A stretch of DNA of 64,000 nucleotides from Fibrobacter sp. UWB15 (GTDB lineage Bacteria; Fibrobacterota; Fibrobacteria; Fibrobacterales; Fibrobacteraceae): contig NZ_FXBA01000001.1 in NCBI RefSeq assembly GCF_900177705.1, positions 124,001-188,000 of the forward strand, in the 5' to 3' direction. The notes below the pieces were generated by a model that searched no databases, was not told the DNA's origin, and was given only the letters and a program-made list of their open reading frames with translations. The translations under genes and the position numbers were made by a program. Shown one piece after another: positions 26,513 to 35,150 of the stretch. Within the stretch, counting starts at the first letter, position 1, and each line of letters begins with the position of its first letter.

Positions 26513-27426
26513 AGCGTGCTGTGACGATGGGTAATTTTGACGGATGCCACCTGGGGCACCAGGCGCTTTTCCGCACGCTCAAGGCCGTTGCCGAAGTGAA
26601 CGGCTTGACGCCTACCGTCATTAGCTTTGAACCGCATTCCAATTACGTGTTGCACACTCCCGGCGATCCGCTACTTTTGACGACTACCGAAGAAAAACGC
26701 GAATTCATTGAAAGTCTAGGTCTTGAATTTTTGGTGCTCCCGTTTACGCCCGAAGTGGCGAAGCTCCCGTTCGATGTCTTTGTTCGTCAGGAGCTGATTG
26801 AAAAACGCGGCGTTTGTTCCATGTTCTTTGGCCACGACCATTGCTTTGGCGCCGGCGGCAAGGGCAACTACGAAACTATTACGGCTGCCTTCCCGGAACT
26901 TTCGACAGCCATGCTTTCGATTGTGCTGCATAAGGGCGAACGCGTGAGTTCTTCCGCTGTGCGAAATGCCTTGCTGAATGGCGATGTGTCTCGTGCGCAG
27001 ACTTATTTGGGTCGTCCGTATCGTTTGTCTGGAACGATTGTCGAAGGCAAACGCTTGGGGCATACCATCGGATTCCCGACCGCGAATTTGCAGGTGGAAA
27101 AGTACAAGTTCTTGCCCAAGCACGGCGTGTATGTGGCAACCGCCCGCCTCCCGGGTGGAGTCGATGCGGATGGTGCACATGATGAACGTTCTTTCCGCGC
27201 AGTCGTAAACATTGGCACGCAACCTTCTACGGGTAATCAGCGCTTGGCTATCGAAGCTTACTTGCTCGACTTTAGTGAAGACATTTACGGTCGCCCGATG
27301 GTGCTCGACTTGATGGCATACTTGCGCCCTGAACAGAAGTTCCCGAGCTTGGACGATCTGGTGCGCCAGATTGGCATGGATGCCGATACCGCCCGCAATT
27401 ATAACGGCAATCATTGGGCTGAATAA
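26509..27426 (+). CDS. ribF: Bifunctional riboflavin kinase/FAD synthetase
   Basis: 305 residues, overlapping truB by 4 bases (ATGA). The N-terminal FMN adenylyltransferase domain has the nucleotidyl-transferase motif GNFDGCHLGHQALF and SSSAVRNALLNGDV. The C-terminal kinase domain has GHTIGFPTANLQ and GVYVATARL. It makes FMN and FAD. No FMN riboswitch is visible; it is the last gene of the translation operon. Confidence 0.95.
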   Translation: MKRAVTMGNFDGCHLGHQALFRTLKAVAEVNGLTPTVISFEPHSNYVLHTPGDPLLLTTTEEKREFIESLGLEFLVLPFTPEVAKLPFDVFVRQELIEKRGVCSMFFGHDHCFGAGGKGNYETITAAFPELSTAMLSIVLHKGERVSSSAVRNALLNGDVSRAQTYLGRPYRLSGTIVEGKRLGHTIGFPTANLQVEKYKFLPKHGVYVATARLPGGVDADGAHDERSFRAVVNIGTQPSTGNQRLAIEAYLLDFSEDIYGRPMVLDLMAYLRPEQKFPSLDDLVRQIGMDADTARNYNGNHWAE

Positions 27427-27481
27427 GCAGATTTAGAGGGATGTAAAAGCTGTTTTAGAAAATAATGTTAAAAAGGTCTGT

Positions 27482-28891
27482 ATGAAAAATATCCTTCAAA
27501 AATGCTTGATATTGTTCTTGCTCGCTTACGGTTTTTCAGGTGCAAGTTTCTATTACGAACATTCTGGTAACAGTGATGTTGCTGTCGAAAATGCTCAGCC
27601 CAAAATCGAACCCCAAAAGGGCGAATGTCGCATGAGCAATGATGAACTTTCGAATGGTAAACGGAAACTGCTTCAAAAATATAACGAGTGCGTGAACGCC
27701 TATTCTGTTAATTCGGTACATGTTCTTTGGTTTAAGGTTTGGGAGGGCGAGTCTGGTGTAGATGAACGTGCGACATGCTTTAGGGAACTCTCTCAGGAAA
27801 TTATCCGTATGAGTGACTGCGCAGAACAGAGCCTTGACAAAGGGGCTTTAATGTCGCTCGATGAATTTACGGGCTACATGCTGAATTTGGGATTCACGGA
27901 ATACTTTTTTGGAATTATCCTCAACTATGATTCGTTGAAGTCTTATGAAGCGGAAACCAAAATCGTTGATGAATTCGACATGGAAGATGAAAAGTATTTG
28001 TTCAAGGATCGGGATTATTCCGAACTTATTCAAGACATGCCCGTGGATAGAGAAAGCAAGGATGTTGCGTTGCTGTACTTGAATTACCTTAGGTACAAGT
28101 ATGGCGATTATGGTTGTGAGCAAGTTGCATTCCATTACGAGTGCTCTTTTGATAAAGTTGAAAACGATAAGAAGGCTTTCTTGAACCGTTATCCCGATAG
28201 CAAGTATAGTGATTTCGTAAATCAAGTCATCGTTGATTATGAATCAGAACGCTCCCGTATACAAGCTGGAAAACAACATGAAAAAGATTTGAAGACGGCC
28301 CAAAGTATTGCGAATGACTTGAAAGAGAGAAAACTTTGGATGGCGTTAAGTTTATTTGGCATGATTGGTTTTCCTCAAACGGATGGTCCAATTTCTATTG
28401 ATAACGAGTATGATGTCTCTACCATGTATACTTTGGGGCTGAAGTGGCAATACCGGAGATTTTTCCTGCAATACCAATACTATATGGTTCCCGGGACAAC
28501 ATTTGATGATTCCTTTGCCGAAAACGGATTTTTGGTGATGTTGGGTGGATCTATCGGAACTCTTAAAAGTTGGTCGATTGATTTGTTCCTGGGAGTGAAT
28601 TCTGTGGACACCCATGGTAAATATCTGTATTTGGAAGATTCTGATTTTGAACCTTTGGTCGGCTTGCAGTATAGTAAAGCTATCCAATTGACGGATTGCA
28701 TTAGTTTGGTTCTTTCGGCACAAGCAGCGTGGACTGGCTTTTATTACCAAGAACTCACTTCTGACAATCGACATAGCGCCCAAGAATTTGCTACGCAGTA
28801 TCACTTGAATTTCGGCGTGGGAGTTCGCTTTTGGACTCCGAAACCGCGCTCGATGTATGATGAAAAATATTTGGATTTGATTGAGGAATAG
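27482..28891 (+). CDS. Unknown envelope protein with C-terminal barrel-like region
   Basis: 469 residues. A signal peptide ends near residue 21 (GFSGASFY). The middle (about 45-270) is helical, acidic and rich in charged residues, with cysteines and a lysine-rich stretch near 255-285. From about 290 the pattern changes to alternating strands (LWMALSLFGMIGFPQ, FFLQYQYYMV, WSIDLFLGVNS, FGVGVRFWTPK), as in an outer-membrane barrel. No family is recognised. Base composition is clearly more AT-rich than the operon before it. The lipoprotein gene starts 3 bases later. Confidence 0.7.
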   Translation: MKNILQKCLILFLLAYGFSGASFYYEHSGNSDVAVENAQPKIEPQKGECRMSNDELSNGKRKLLQKYNECVNAYSVNSVHVLWFKVWEGESGVDERATCFRELSQEIIRMSDCAEQSLDKGALMSLDEFTGYMLNLGFTEYFFGIILNYDSLKSYEAETKIVDEFDMEDEKYLFKDRDYSELIQDMPVDRESKDVALLYLNYLRYKYGDYGCEQVAFHYECSFDKVENDKKAFLNRYPDSKYSDFVNQVIVDYESERSRIQAGKQHEKDLKTAQSIANDLKERKLWMALSLFGMIGFPQTDGPISIDNEYDVSTMYTLGLKWQYRRFFLQYQYYMVPGTTFDDSFAENGFLVMLGGSIGTLKSWSIDLFLGVNSVDTHGKYLYLEDSDFEPLVGLQYSKAIQLTDCISLVLSAQAAWTGFYYQELTSDNRHSAQEFATQYHLNFGVGVRFWTPKPRSMYDEKYLDLIEE

Positions 28892-28894
28892 TTT

Positions 28895-29512
28895 ATGCGT
28901 CAAATGGGCCTAGCGTTTGCATTTGCGGTGTTGTTCCTTGTGGGGTGTTCCGGTAAACATTCCATGGTGGACCCGGAATGGAAAAATGCTCCAGATTCAT
29001 ACACAGTGCTTGTGAGCAGACCATTTGTTGGAAATCCTGACGATGTGGCCGATGACCTTCCGGAATACACATCAAATTTTGAAGAGTGGTTTAGCGCAGA
29101 AATTGCGACGGCACTTGAAAAAAGAACCGAAAAAAAGCCTTCTGTTAAGGTCGAACTCGATGAGAATTTTAATTTGGTTCCACTGGAATTTGGAAAAGAA
29201 ACTTTTTTACAGACTCCGATTCCGAATTTGGATCGTATCAGCGGTCTTCACGGTGTAGTTATTAGTATACACCCAATCAAGTTCAAACGTAAGACGGAAA
29301 AACATTACAGTGCGACAGGAACAACCGCTAATCATTGGTTAGTGGTGAATGGCACATATAGTATTGTTTCGGCAGATGAAGAAAAGATTCTCGCCTATGG
29401 ATTGTGCTATGGAATATCGAGCTTCAAGTTTGCGATGACCAAGGGAGACTGGGAAAACGTTGTAGATGACCTTGCGAAAACGGTAATTCAAGACACTCCG
29501 CTCGAAAAATAG
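28895..29512 (+). CDS. Lipoprotein of unknown function
   Basis: 205 residues with lipobox LVGC (C18). The mature part starts with a short Ser/Lys stretch and has a YTVLVSRPFVG strand and a late TGTTANHWLVVNGTYSIV strand pair. No domain is recognised. It is co-transcribed with the barrel-like gene before it (3-base gap). It is AT-rich like its partner, so the pair may have been gained together. Confidence 0.7.
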   Translation: MRQMGLAFAFAVLFLVGCSGKHSMVDPEWKNAPDSYTVLVSRPFVGNPDDVADDLPEYTSNFEEWFSAEIATALEKRTEKKPSVKVELDENFNLVPLEFGKETFLQTPIPNLDRISGLHGVVISIHPIKFKRKTEKHYSATGTTANHWLVVNGTYSIVSADEEKILAYGLCYGISSFKFAMTKGDWENVVDDLAKTVIQDTPLEK

Positions 29513-29858
29513 CGATAACAGCGTTCAATCCAGCTTGACTTTTCGCTAACGCAGAAAAAAAACTGTTTCTATAACGCGTAGCGCACATCTAGCAAGAGCG
29601 ACTCATGTACACACCATTTTCATGACTCAAGCGGACTTTCAAACCGAGTCCTCCATCTAGCAGGCCTGTATGCAGAAAGAATCGGCACCTGGATTCACTC
29701 CATGCAGATTCTGACGTTTTTGCGGCAAAGCTTGAGACTGAAAAAAACAACAAACAAACCAAGACCGTCTTTAACTAATTCATCACACCCAAAATAGATA
29801 ATCTTTCAACAAAGCGTGTTCTAGGTTGAAAGACAAGTGTTGAATCTTTTTTTTTGTG

Positions 29859-29885
29859 TAGTGAACTTATGTTCACTATTTTTTT
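29859..29885 (+). terminator. Strong intrinsic terminator upstream of mraZ
   Basis: Perfect 8-bp stem TAGTGAAC/GTTCACTA with loop TTAT followed by seven T. It insulates the dcw cluster from anything upstream. No gene ends within 340 bp of it, so it may serve an unannotated RNA. Confidence 0.8.
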
Positions 29886-29956
29886 ATTGAACCTCGGATC
29901 GAAGTATGCTTTTTGTATGCTTTCGGGTTGAAAATGTCTGCTCTATCTTGCCAAAG

Positions 29957-29996
29957 TGGTAGAAAATGGTAGATTTGTACTGTGTTGTGGTAAAAT
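29957..29996 (+). promoter_or_regulatory. Probable MraZ operator and mraZ promoter
   Basis: TGGTAGA occurs at 29957-29963 and 29967-29973, TGGTAAA at 29988-29994, with a weaker TGTAC at 29976-29980. The boxes are about 10 bp apart, one helix turn. MraZ is known to bind short tandem TGG-containing repeats before its own gene. TAAAAT at 29991-29996 is a candidate -10 box, so binding would block the promoter. Confidence 0.6.
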
Positions 29997-30009
29997 GTGT
30001 CAAACTAGT

Positions 30010-30486
30010 ATGAACTTTACGTCTTTCATAGGTCAAGCCCAAACGGCTATCGATGGAAAGGGAAGGTCTTCCTTCCCCAGGGAATTCCGTCGTCAGCTCG
30101 GGCCAACCGAGGGCGAAGAATTCGTGATCACTCGTGGTCCGAATCAAACGCTTCGGTTGTTTACCTTGCCGGAATACGAAAAGTTCATGGCGGACTTGGA
30201 CTGCCGGTCCGACCGCCGTCAAGCTGACCTAGTTCGGAGAGGCCTCGCTCCTACGGTAGTGGAGCTCGATGGTCAGAACCGCATTTTACTTCCAAAGATT
30301 TTGTTGGAGTATGCTGGTCTTAAGGGTGAAGTCCTTTACGTACAAGCTAGCGGAAAAACTCTTGAACTATGGAATCCTGAACGCTTCAATGAAAAGTTCG
30401 GCTTGCAGACTGAAGATGCAATTGCCGCCTTCGATGCCGCGTTCTATGGTGAAAGCTTGACGGAGGGGTCCGATGGCCGTAAATAG
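30010..30486 (+). CDS. mraZ: Transcriptional regulator MraZ
   Basis: 158 residues with two AbrB-like SpoVT motifs: an N-terminal one (AQTAIDGKGRSSFPREFRRQL) and a second (VVELDGQNRILLPKILLEYA). These form the ring-shaped DNA-binding protein that controls the dcw cluster. ATG 30010 is chosen because the domain begins at once; the open frame runs 54 bases further upstream through the operator boxes. It overlaps rsmH by 14 bases. Confidence 0.93.
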   Translation: MNFTSFIGQAQTAIDGKGRSSFPREFRRQLGPTEGEEFVITRGPNQTLRLFTLPEYEKFMADLDCRSDRRQADLVRRGLAPTVVELDGQNRILLPKILLEYAGLKGEVLYVQASGKTLELWNPERFNEKFGLQTEDAIAAFDAAFYGESLTEGSDGRK

Positions 30487-31510
30487 CCTCCGCAAGAATG
30501 AATTACATACAAATGAAATTTTGGACGGCCGCGCTACGGCTGCTCATTCCGAAGCAGCCCTTGCCGGCGTCGAAAACGGCGTGTTCTATCACGATCCGGT
30601 GATGCTTGCGGAATGCCTTGAAGGCTTGAACATCAAGCCGAACGGAACTTATTGCGACTGCACCCTGGGCGGTGGCGGACATTCTTACGCTATTGCGAAC
30701 AAATTAGATGAAAATGGAACGCTTCACGCCTTTGACCGCGATGAAGAAGCCGTTGCCTTTGCTACAAAGCGCCTTGCCGGTGTGAAGCCCAAGTTCGTTG
30801 TGCATCCGGTTCGCTTTGGTGAACTGGGTAAAGAAATTGTGCCGAATACCTTGGACGGCATTCTCTACGATTTGGGCATTAGCAGCCATCAGGTAGATGC
30901 CTCGGACCGCGGCTTTACTTTTGTGGGCGACAATCCGCTGGATTTGCGCATGGACCGCCGCGAAGGTGTTTCTGCGCAGGAATGGCTCAAGACGGTAGAT
31001 GCCGATACGCTTGCAGCCGCACTCCGCAAGAATGCCGATATGGATCGCGGCTTCAAGCTTGCGACCCGCCTCGTTGAAATGGCTGCCTCCAAGGGTGACC
31101 AGGAAATTTTGCCTTCTGACGTGAAGGCTGTGGTGGAATCGGTGTTCCCCGACAAGAGGCGCGAAGTGAACGGCCTTTTGGCCCGCGTGTTCCAGGCGAT
31201 TCGCATGGAAGTGAACGGCGAACTCAAGGAAATCGAAGATAGTCTGCGCGCTGCCGTGGACTGCCTCAAGGTAGGTGGCCGTCTGGTGGTGATGAGTTAC
31301 CATTCCGTGGAAGACCGTTGCGTCAAGGAAACGGCCGCTGAATTTGAAAAGGCCTGCGTTTGCCCCGAACACTTGCCTGTGTGCACGTGCGGTGGCAATC
31401 ACCAGCGCCTTAAGAAGGTGAATCGCAAGCCGATTTTGCCTTCTAACGAAGAAATTGCAAAGAACAGCAGGGCTCGCTCTGCAAAGCTTAGGGTATACGA
31501 ACGGGTATGA
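30473..31510 (+). CDS. rsmH: 16S rRNA m4C1402 methyltransferase RsmH
   Basis: 345 residues. The SAM-binding loop is YCDCTLGGGGHSYAI; other RsmH hallmarks are HDPVMLAECLEGL, YDLGISSHQVD, RGFTF, NPLDLRMD and the C-terminal SYHSVEDRCVKE. It adds the N4-methyl group at the ribosomal P site. The N-terminal 35 residues before YHDPVM are longer than usual and overlap mraZ; a later internal start is possible. Confidence 0.95.
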   Translation: MAVNSLRKNELHTNEILDGRATAAHSEAALAGVENGVFYHDPVMLAECLEGLNIKPNGTYCDCTLGGGGHSYAIANKLDENGTLHAFDRDEEAVAFATKRLAGVKPKFVVHPVRFGELGKEIVPNTLDGILYDLGISSHQVDASDRGFTFVGDNPLDLRMDRREGVSAQEWLKTVDADTLAAALRKNADMDRGFKLATRLVEMAASKGDQEILPSDVKAVVESVFPDKRREVNGLLARVFQAIRMEVNGELKEIEDSLRAAVDCLKVGGRLVVMSYHSVEDRCVKETAAEFEKACVCPEHLPVCTCGGNHQRLKKVNRKPILPSNEEIAKNSRARSAKLRVYERV

Positions 31511-31815
31511 GCGAAAAAAATCAAAAATCCCTGTTCAACTCTAACCGCACCATTGTGTGGGTGTTCATTGGCGCCGTGTCGGTGGCCGGCCTTTTGCTGA
31601 TTTTGCCTTTGTATATGCAGAACTGCCTTACCAAGCTTTATTCCAAGTCCAATGAACTGGCCTACGAGATTGGCCAGCTGCAGCGTGAAAGGACCCTGCA
31701 GGAACTTGAAATCAACAAGTTGTCTTCACTTGAAAACTTGGCTGGCTTTGCTGACAGTGTTGGTCTTGACTTGAATGGCGTGCCCACCAAGGTGCGCGTG
31801 ACGGGGGCTCCATGA
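31507..31815 (+). CDS. ftsL: FtsL-like division protein
   Basis: 102 residues overlapping rsmH by 4 bases and ftsI by 4 bases. There is one membrane segment (about 16-36) and then a coiled-coil-like helix (LTKLYSKSNELAYEIGQLQRER). Position between rsmH and ftsI, size and topology all fit FtsL, which forms the FtsQLB complex in the divisome. Sequence similarity in this family is weak, so the call rests on context. Confidence 0.8.
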   Translation: MSEKNQKSLFNSNRTIVWVFIGAVSVAGLLLILPLYMQNCLTKLYSKSNELAYEIGQLQRERTLQELEINKLSSLENLAGFADSVGLDLNGVPTKVRVTGAP

Positions 31816-33710
31816 ATATTGTGAATATGGATGCTCTGTCGGTTGCAAAGATGATTGTGCTGGGCGCTATTGGCGTTCTGGCATGGCAGACCTTTAACAT
31901 TCAGGTGCTGAACCGCGAAGTGTACCAGAAGGAAACCAAGGACCAGACGACACGTACTAGGAATATTTACGCCGAACGCGGCGAAATCCTGGACAGGAAT
32001 GGTGTGGTTTTTGCAAAGAACTTGCGTGATACCGGCAAGGCTGAAGATTATAGCCGCATTTTCTTGCAGGGTAAGCTTGCCTCCCAGATTGTGGGCAAGG
32101 TGAATTACGATGGCAAGGGTAGCATGGGCATGGAACGCATGTACGACTTGCGCCTGCGCGGTAATGAAGGATTCCGCGTGGGTGTCAAGGATGCAAGGGA
32201 ACGCGAAATTTTGGGACGTTCTGAAAACGTGGCCGAAGCCAAACCGGGCAAGAATCTGGTGCTGACGATTGATCGCGACATGCAGGAAATCGTGGAAAAG
32301 GCTTTGAAGGATGGCGTGATAGAATTTAGCGCCGCAAGCGCCTCTGCCGTGGTGGTAGACCCCTACACGGGTGAAATTCTGGCCATGGCAAGTTACCCGA
32401 CATTTGACCCGAACTCCAAAAAGCAGGGTGTGGGCAAAATGGCGAAGAACGACATTGTGGCAATGTCTTATGAACCGGGCTCTACCTTCAAGGTGATTAC
32501 GGCTGCGGCTGCTCTCGAAAACGGCGTGATGCCTGAAGATACCGTTTTTGTAGATGAAGGTAAGTGCTGGAGTTGGAGCGCCCGTGCCGAACGCATTTGC
32601 GATACTCATATCTATGGCGATATGGATATGGCCGAAGCGATGGTTCAGTCTTCGAACATTGTCTATGCGAAGGTTGCCGACAAGGTGGGCGCAGAAAAAC
32701 TTTATCGCATGGCTCGCAATTTTGGCTTTGGCATGAAGACTTCCGAAAACTTGGCCGGTGAAGAAGCGGGCCGCCTCTACATGCCTTACGAACTTACGCG
32801 AGATGACCGTACTCTTAAAACGATGGGCTTTGGCCACGCCGTGTCTGTGACACCGATCCAGATGGTGATGGCTTATGCTGCAATCGCCAATGGGGGCACT
32901 TTGATGGAACCCATGATCGTGAAGGAATGGCGCGATTCCGACGGTAACTTGGTCGAAAAGAAGGAACCGGTAAAGGTGCGCCGCGTGATTTCGGAACGTA
33001 CGGCAGCCTCGATTCGCAAGATGCTGAATCGCGTGGTGAATAGCGGTACGGCAAAGCGCGTTGCAAGCAAGAAGATTCCGGATGTGATTTTTGGCGGAAA
33101 GACCGGTACGGCTGAAAAGTATAACCAGGAAACCGGCAAGTACGATCGCGAACACCAGGTGGCATCGTTTATTGGGCTTGCCCCGGTGGAAGATGTGCGC
33201 TATGTGTGCATGGTGCTGGTGGACGACCCGAATGCCGACAAACTGTACGGTCATACGGGTGGTGCTACGGCAGGTCCGATTTTCCGTCGTATTATGGAAG
33301 GCATTTACTACCATCCGAGACTTTCGCCGGCTTCGCATGAACTTGCCTTTGTGAGCAAGAAGTCGGCTTGCGATGGTGATTATGTGGGAATGCTTGGAGA
33401 AACGGCGAAGTCCGTGGCTGCAGGCAAGAAATGCCCGGTGGTTTTTGAAGGCGAAGGTTCTCGCGTGCTGGCGGCGCGTAGGGACATGACCGATTCTGTA
33501 GGACTCGTGCTTAAGCTTGGTGAGGTTGATGCCTCCACGATGCCTGACCTGAAGGGCCTTTCGCTGAAAGATGCTCTTGAAATTGCCGGTAACATTCGTA
33601 TGAACGTGGAATATACTGGTATGGGCCGCGTGGTATCCCAGTCCCCGAAGGTAGGGGAGACACTCCACAAAGGTCAGATTTGCAAGCTTACGCTCAAGGA
33701 GAGAGGCTAA
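31812..33710 (+). CDS. ftsI: Division transpeptidase (PBP3) with PASTA domain
   Basis: 632 residues. One membrane segment near the N-terminus, then the dimerisation domain (ERGEILDRNG), then the penicillin-binding domain with S224-TFK (EPGSTFK), SSN at 280-282 and K430-TG (GGKTGTAEKY). One PASTA domain ends the chain (about 577-632, MPDLKGLSLKDALEIAG). FtsI cross-links septal peptidoglycan with FtsW. A PASTA tail is common in Spo0/PBP2x-type enzymes and less so in Gram-negative FtsI. Confidence 0.95.
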   Translation: MNIVNMDALSVAKMIVLGAIGVLAWQTFNIQVLNREVYQKETKDQTTRTRNIYAERGEILDRNGVVFAKNLRDTGKAEDYSRIFLQGKLASQIVGKVNYDGKGSMGMERMYDLRLRGNEGFRVGVKDAREREILGRSENVAEAKPGKNLVLTIDRDMQEIVEKALKDGVIEFSAASASAVVVDPYTGEILAMASYPTFDPNSKKQGVGKMAKNDIVAMSYEPGSTFKVITAAAALENGVMPEDTVFVDEGKCWSWSARAERICDTHIYGDMDMAEAMVQSSNIVYAKVADKVGAEKLYRMARNFGFGMKTSENLAGEEAGRLYMPYELTRDDRTLKTMGFGHAVSVTPIQMVMAYAAIANGGTLMEPMIVKEWRDSDGNLVEKKEPVKVRRVISERTAASIRKMLNRVVNSGTAKRVASKKIPDVIFGGKTGTAEKYNQETGKYDREHQVASFIGLAPVEDVRYVCMVLVDDPNADKLYGHTGGATAGPIFRRIMEGIYYHPRLSPASHELAFVSKKSACDGDYVGMLGETAKSVAAGKKCPVVFEGEGSRVLAARRDMTDSVGLVLKLGEVDASTMPDLKGLSLKDALEIAGNIRMNVEYTGMGRVVSQSPKVGETLHKGQICKLTLKERG

Positions 33711-35150
33711 ATGATTTCTGAAACGTTGATGCAGAAATTGAATGTACAGGGCCTGTGCGACGACTCCCGCCGCGTGAAGGCGAAAGACTTGTTTTTCTCG
33801 ATGCCGGGTGCAATATCGATCGATAAGTCCGATGAATTTGCTAGAACTGCGGTGGCTGCCGGTGCGGTGGCCGTGGTGAGCGAAACGGTTGCTCCCGAGG
33901 GACTGACATCCAAGTGGATACAAGTTGCCGACGTGAAGGCTGCACGCCTTGAAGCGGCGAAGATTTTCTATAAGGACCCGTTTGCAAAGCTTAATGCTCA
34001 TGCTGTGACGGGTACGAATGGTAAGACAACAAGTGCGTTCCTGATGGATGCGATGCTTTCGGCTGCTGGCCATAAGGTTGCTCTCCTTGGAACAATCAAG
34101 AATAAAATTGGCGAAACTTCGGTGCCCGCTACATTAACGACGCCGGGGCTATTGGATCTGTATGCCTTTGCCGCAAAAGCAGTCGAGGCCGGTTGTACGG
34201 ACTTGGTGATGGAAGCGTCTTCGCATTCCTTGGATCAGGGCCGTATGGCAGGTGTGCTTTACAAGAGTGCCTTGTTTAGCAACCTGACTCAAGATCACCT
34301 CGATTACCATAAGACGATGGATGCCTACTTTGAGGCAAAGAAACTTTTGTTTACGCGTTACCTTGCTGATGATGGCGTTGCCGTTATCAATATCGATGAT
34401 GCGTACGGAAAGAAACTATACGATTCCCTAGCCGGGATAGAAGCGGACCGGAGGGTGGCTGTCTCGCGTCTAGGGGTCGTTAGTGCTCTTGTGAAGCCCG
34501 AAGGTGCCGTGCAGAATACCGAAGACGGTCTCAAGATGCTGTTGCCTGCCATTAGTGCAGAACCGTTTGAAACTCCGTTGTGTGGCGACTTTAATGTAGA
34601 CAACGTGATGCTGGTGCTTGCTTGGGCAAAGGCGATTGGCCTTGCCGAATCTGCCATGCGCAAGGCTTTGGCAGAAGTCCGCGTTCCGGGCCGTTTCGAA
34701 AAAGTCTGGAACAAGAATGGTCGCCACGTGATTGTGGACTACGCCCACACTCCCGACGCCCTTGAACGCGTCCTTACGACCGCTCGTAGCCTCTGCCGCG
34801 GCAAGCTTTCGTGTGTGTTCGGCTGCGGTGGAGACCGCGACAAGACCAAGCGTCCGATTATGGGGGCGATCGCCGAACGCCTCTCCGATAAGGCCTGGCT
34901 CACTTCGGACAATCCGCGTACCGAAAATCCGACGGACATCATCAACGATGTTCGTGCAGGTATGAAGACGGACAAGTTTAGCGTGGTCGAAAAGCGCGAA
35001 GAGGCAATAGCCAAGGCTTGTGCGGAACTTAAAGATGGCGACTGGTTGGTGATTGCGGGCAAGGGGCACGAAGACTATCAAATTGTGGGCAAGACCAAAC
35101 ACCATTTTGATGACCGCGAAGAAGCGGTGAAGGCGATGGAAAATGTATAA
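33711..35150 (+). CDS. murE: UDP-MurNAc-tripeptide synthetase MurE
   Basis: 479 residues starting on the base after the ftsI stop. ATP loop GTNGKTTS near 102, the central domain with MEASSHSLDQGR, and the C-terminal DNPRTENP motif near 400. DNPR is the mark of meso-diaminopimelate-adding MurE (lysine enzymes differ), so the peptidoglycan is probably of the DAP type. It overlaps murF by 8 bases. Confidence 0.96.
   Translation: MISETLMQKLNVQGLCDDSRRVKAKDLFFSMPGAISIDKSDEFARTAVAAGAVAVVSETVAPEGLTSKWIQVADVKAARLEAAKIFYKDPFAKLNAHAVTGTNGKTTSAFLMDAMLSAAGHKVALLGTIKNKIGETSVPATLTTPGLLDLYAFAAKAVEAGCTDLVMEASSHSLDQGRMAGVLYKSALFSNLTQDHLDYHKTMDAYFEAKKLLFTRYLADDGVAVINIDDAYGKKLYDSLAGIEADRRVAVSRLGVVSALVKPEGAVQNTEDGLKMLLPAISAEPFETPLCGDFNVDNVMLVLAWAKAIGLAESAMRKALAEVRVPGRFEKVWNKNGRHVIVDYAHTPDALERVLTTARSLCRGKLSCVFGCGGDRDKTKRPIMGAIAERLSDKAWLTSDNPRTENPTDIINDVRAGMKTDKFSVVEKREEAIAKACAELKDGDWLVIAGKGHEDYQIVGKTKHHFDDREEAVKAMENV

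Larger units (their letters stand above)
29513..30009 (+). other. Gene-free 497-bp stretch before the dcw cluster
   Basis: I see no convincing ORF. It holds a GGACT/AGTCC hairpin near 29639-29660, an 8-bp stem CTTTCAAC/GTTGAAAG at 29803-29832, a T-run, a strong terminator at 29859-29885, and the mraZ control region at 29957-30009. A small RNA ending at the terminator is possible but unproven. Confidence 0.6.

Noticed and set aside
29600-29700. tRNA-like fold around GGACT/AGTCC
   Set aside because: No T-loop GTTCRA, no anticodon arm or acceptor stem of 7 bp can be drawn.
31662-34073. 803-residue open frame antisense to ftsL-ftsI-murE
   Set aside because: His/Arg-rich reverse reading of three certain genes.
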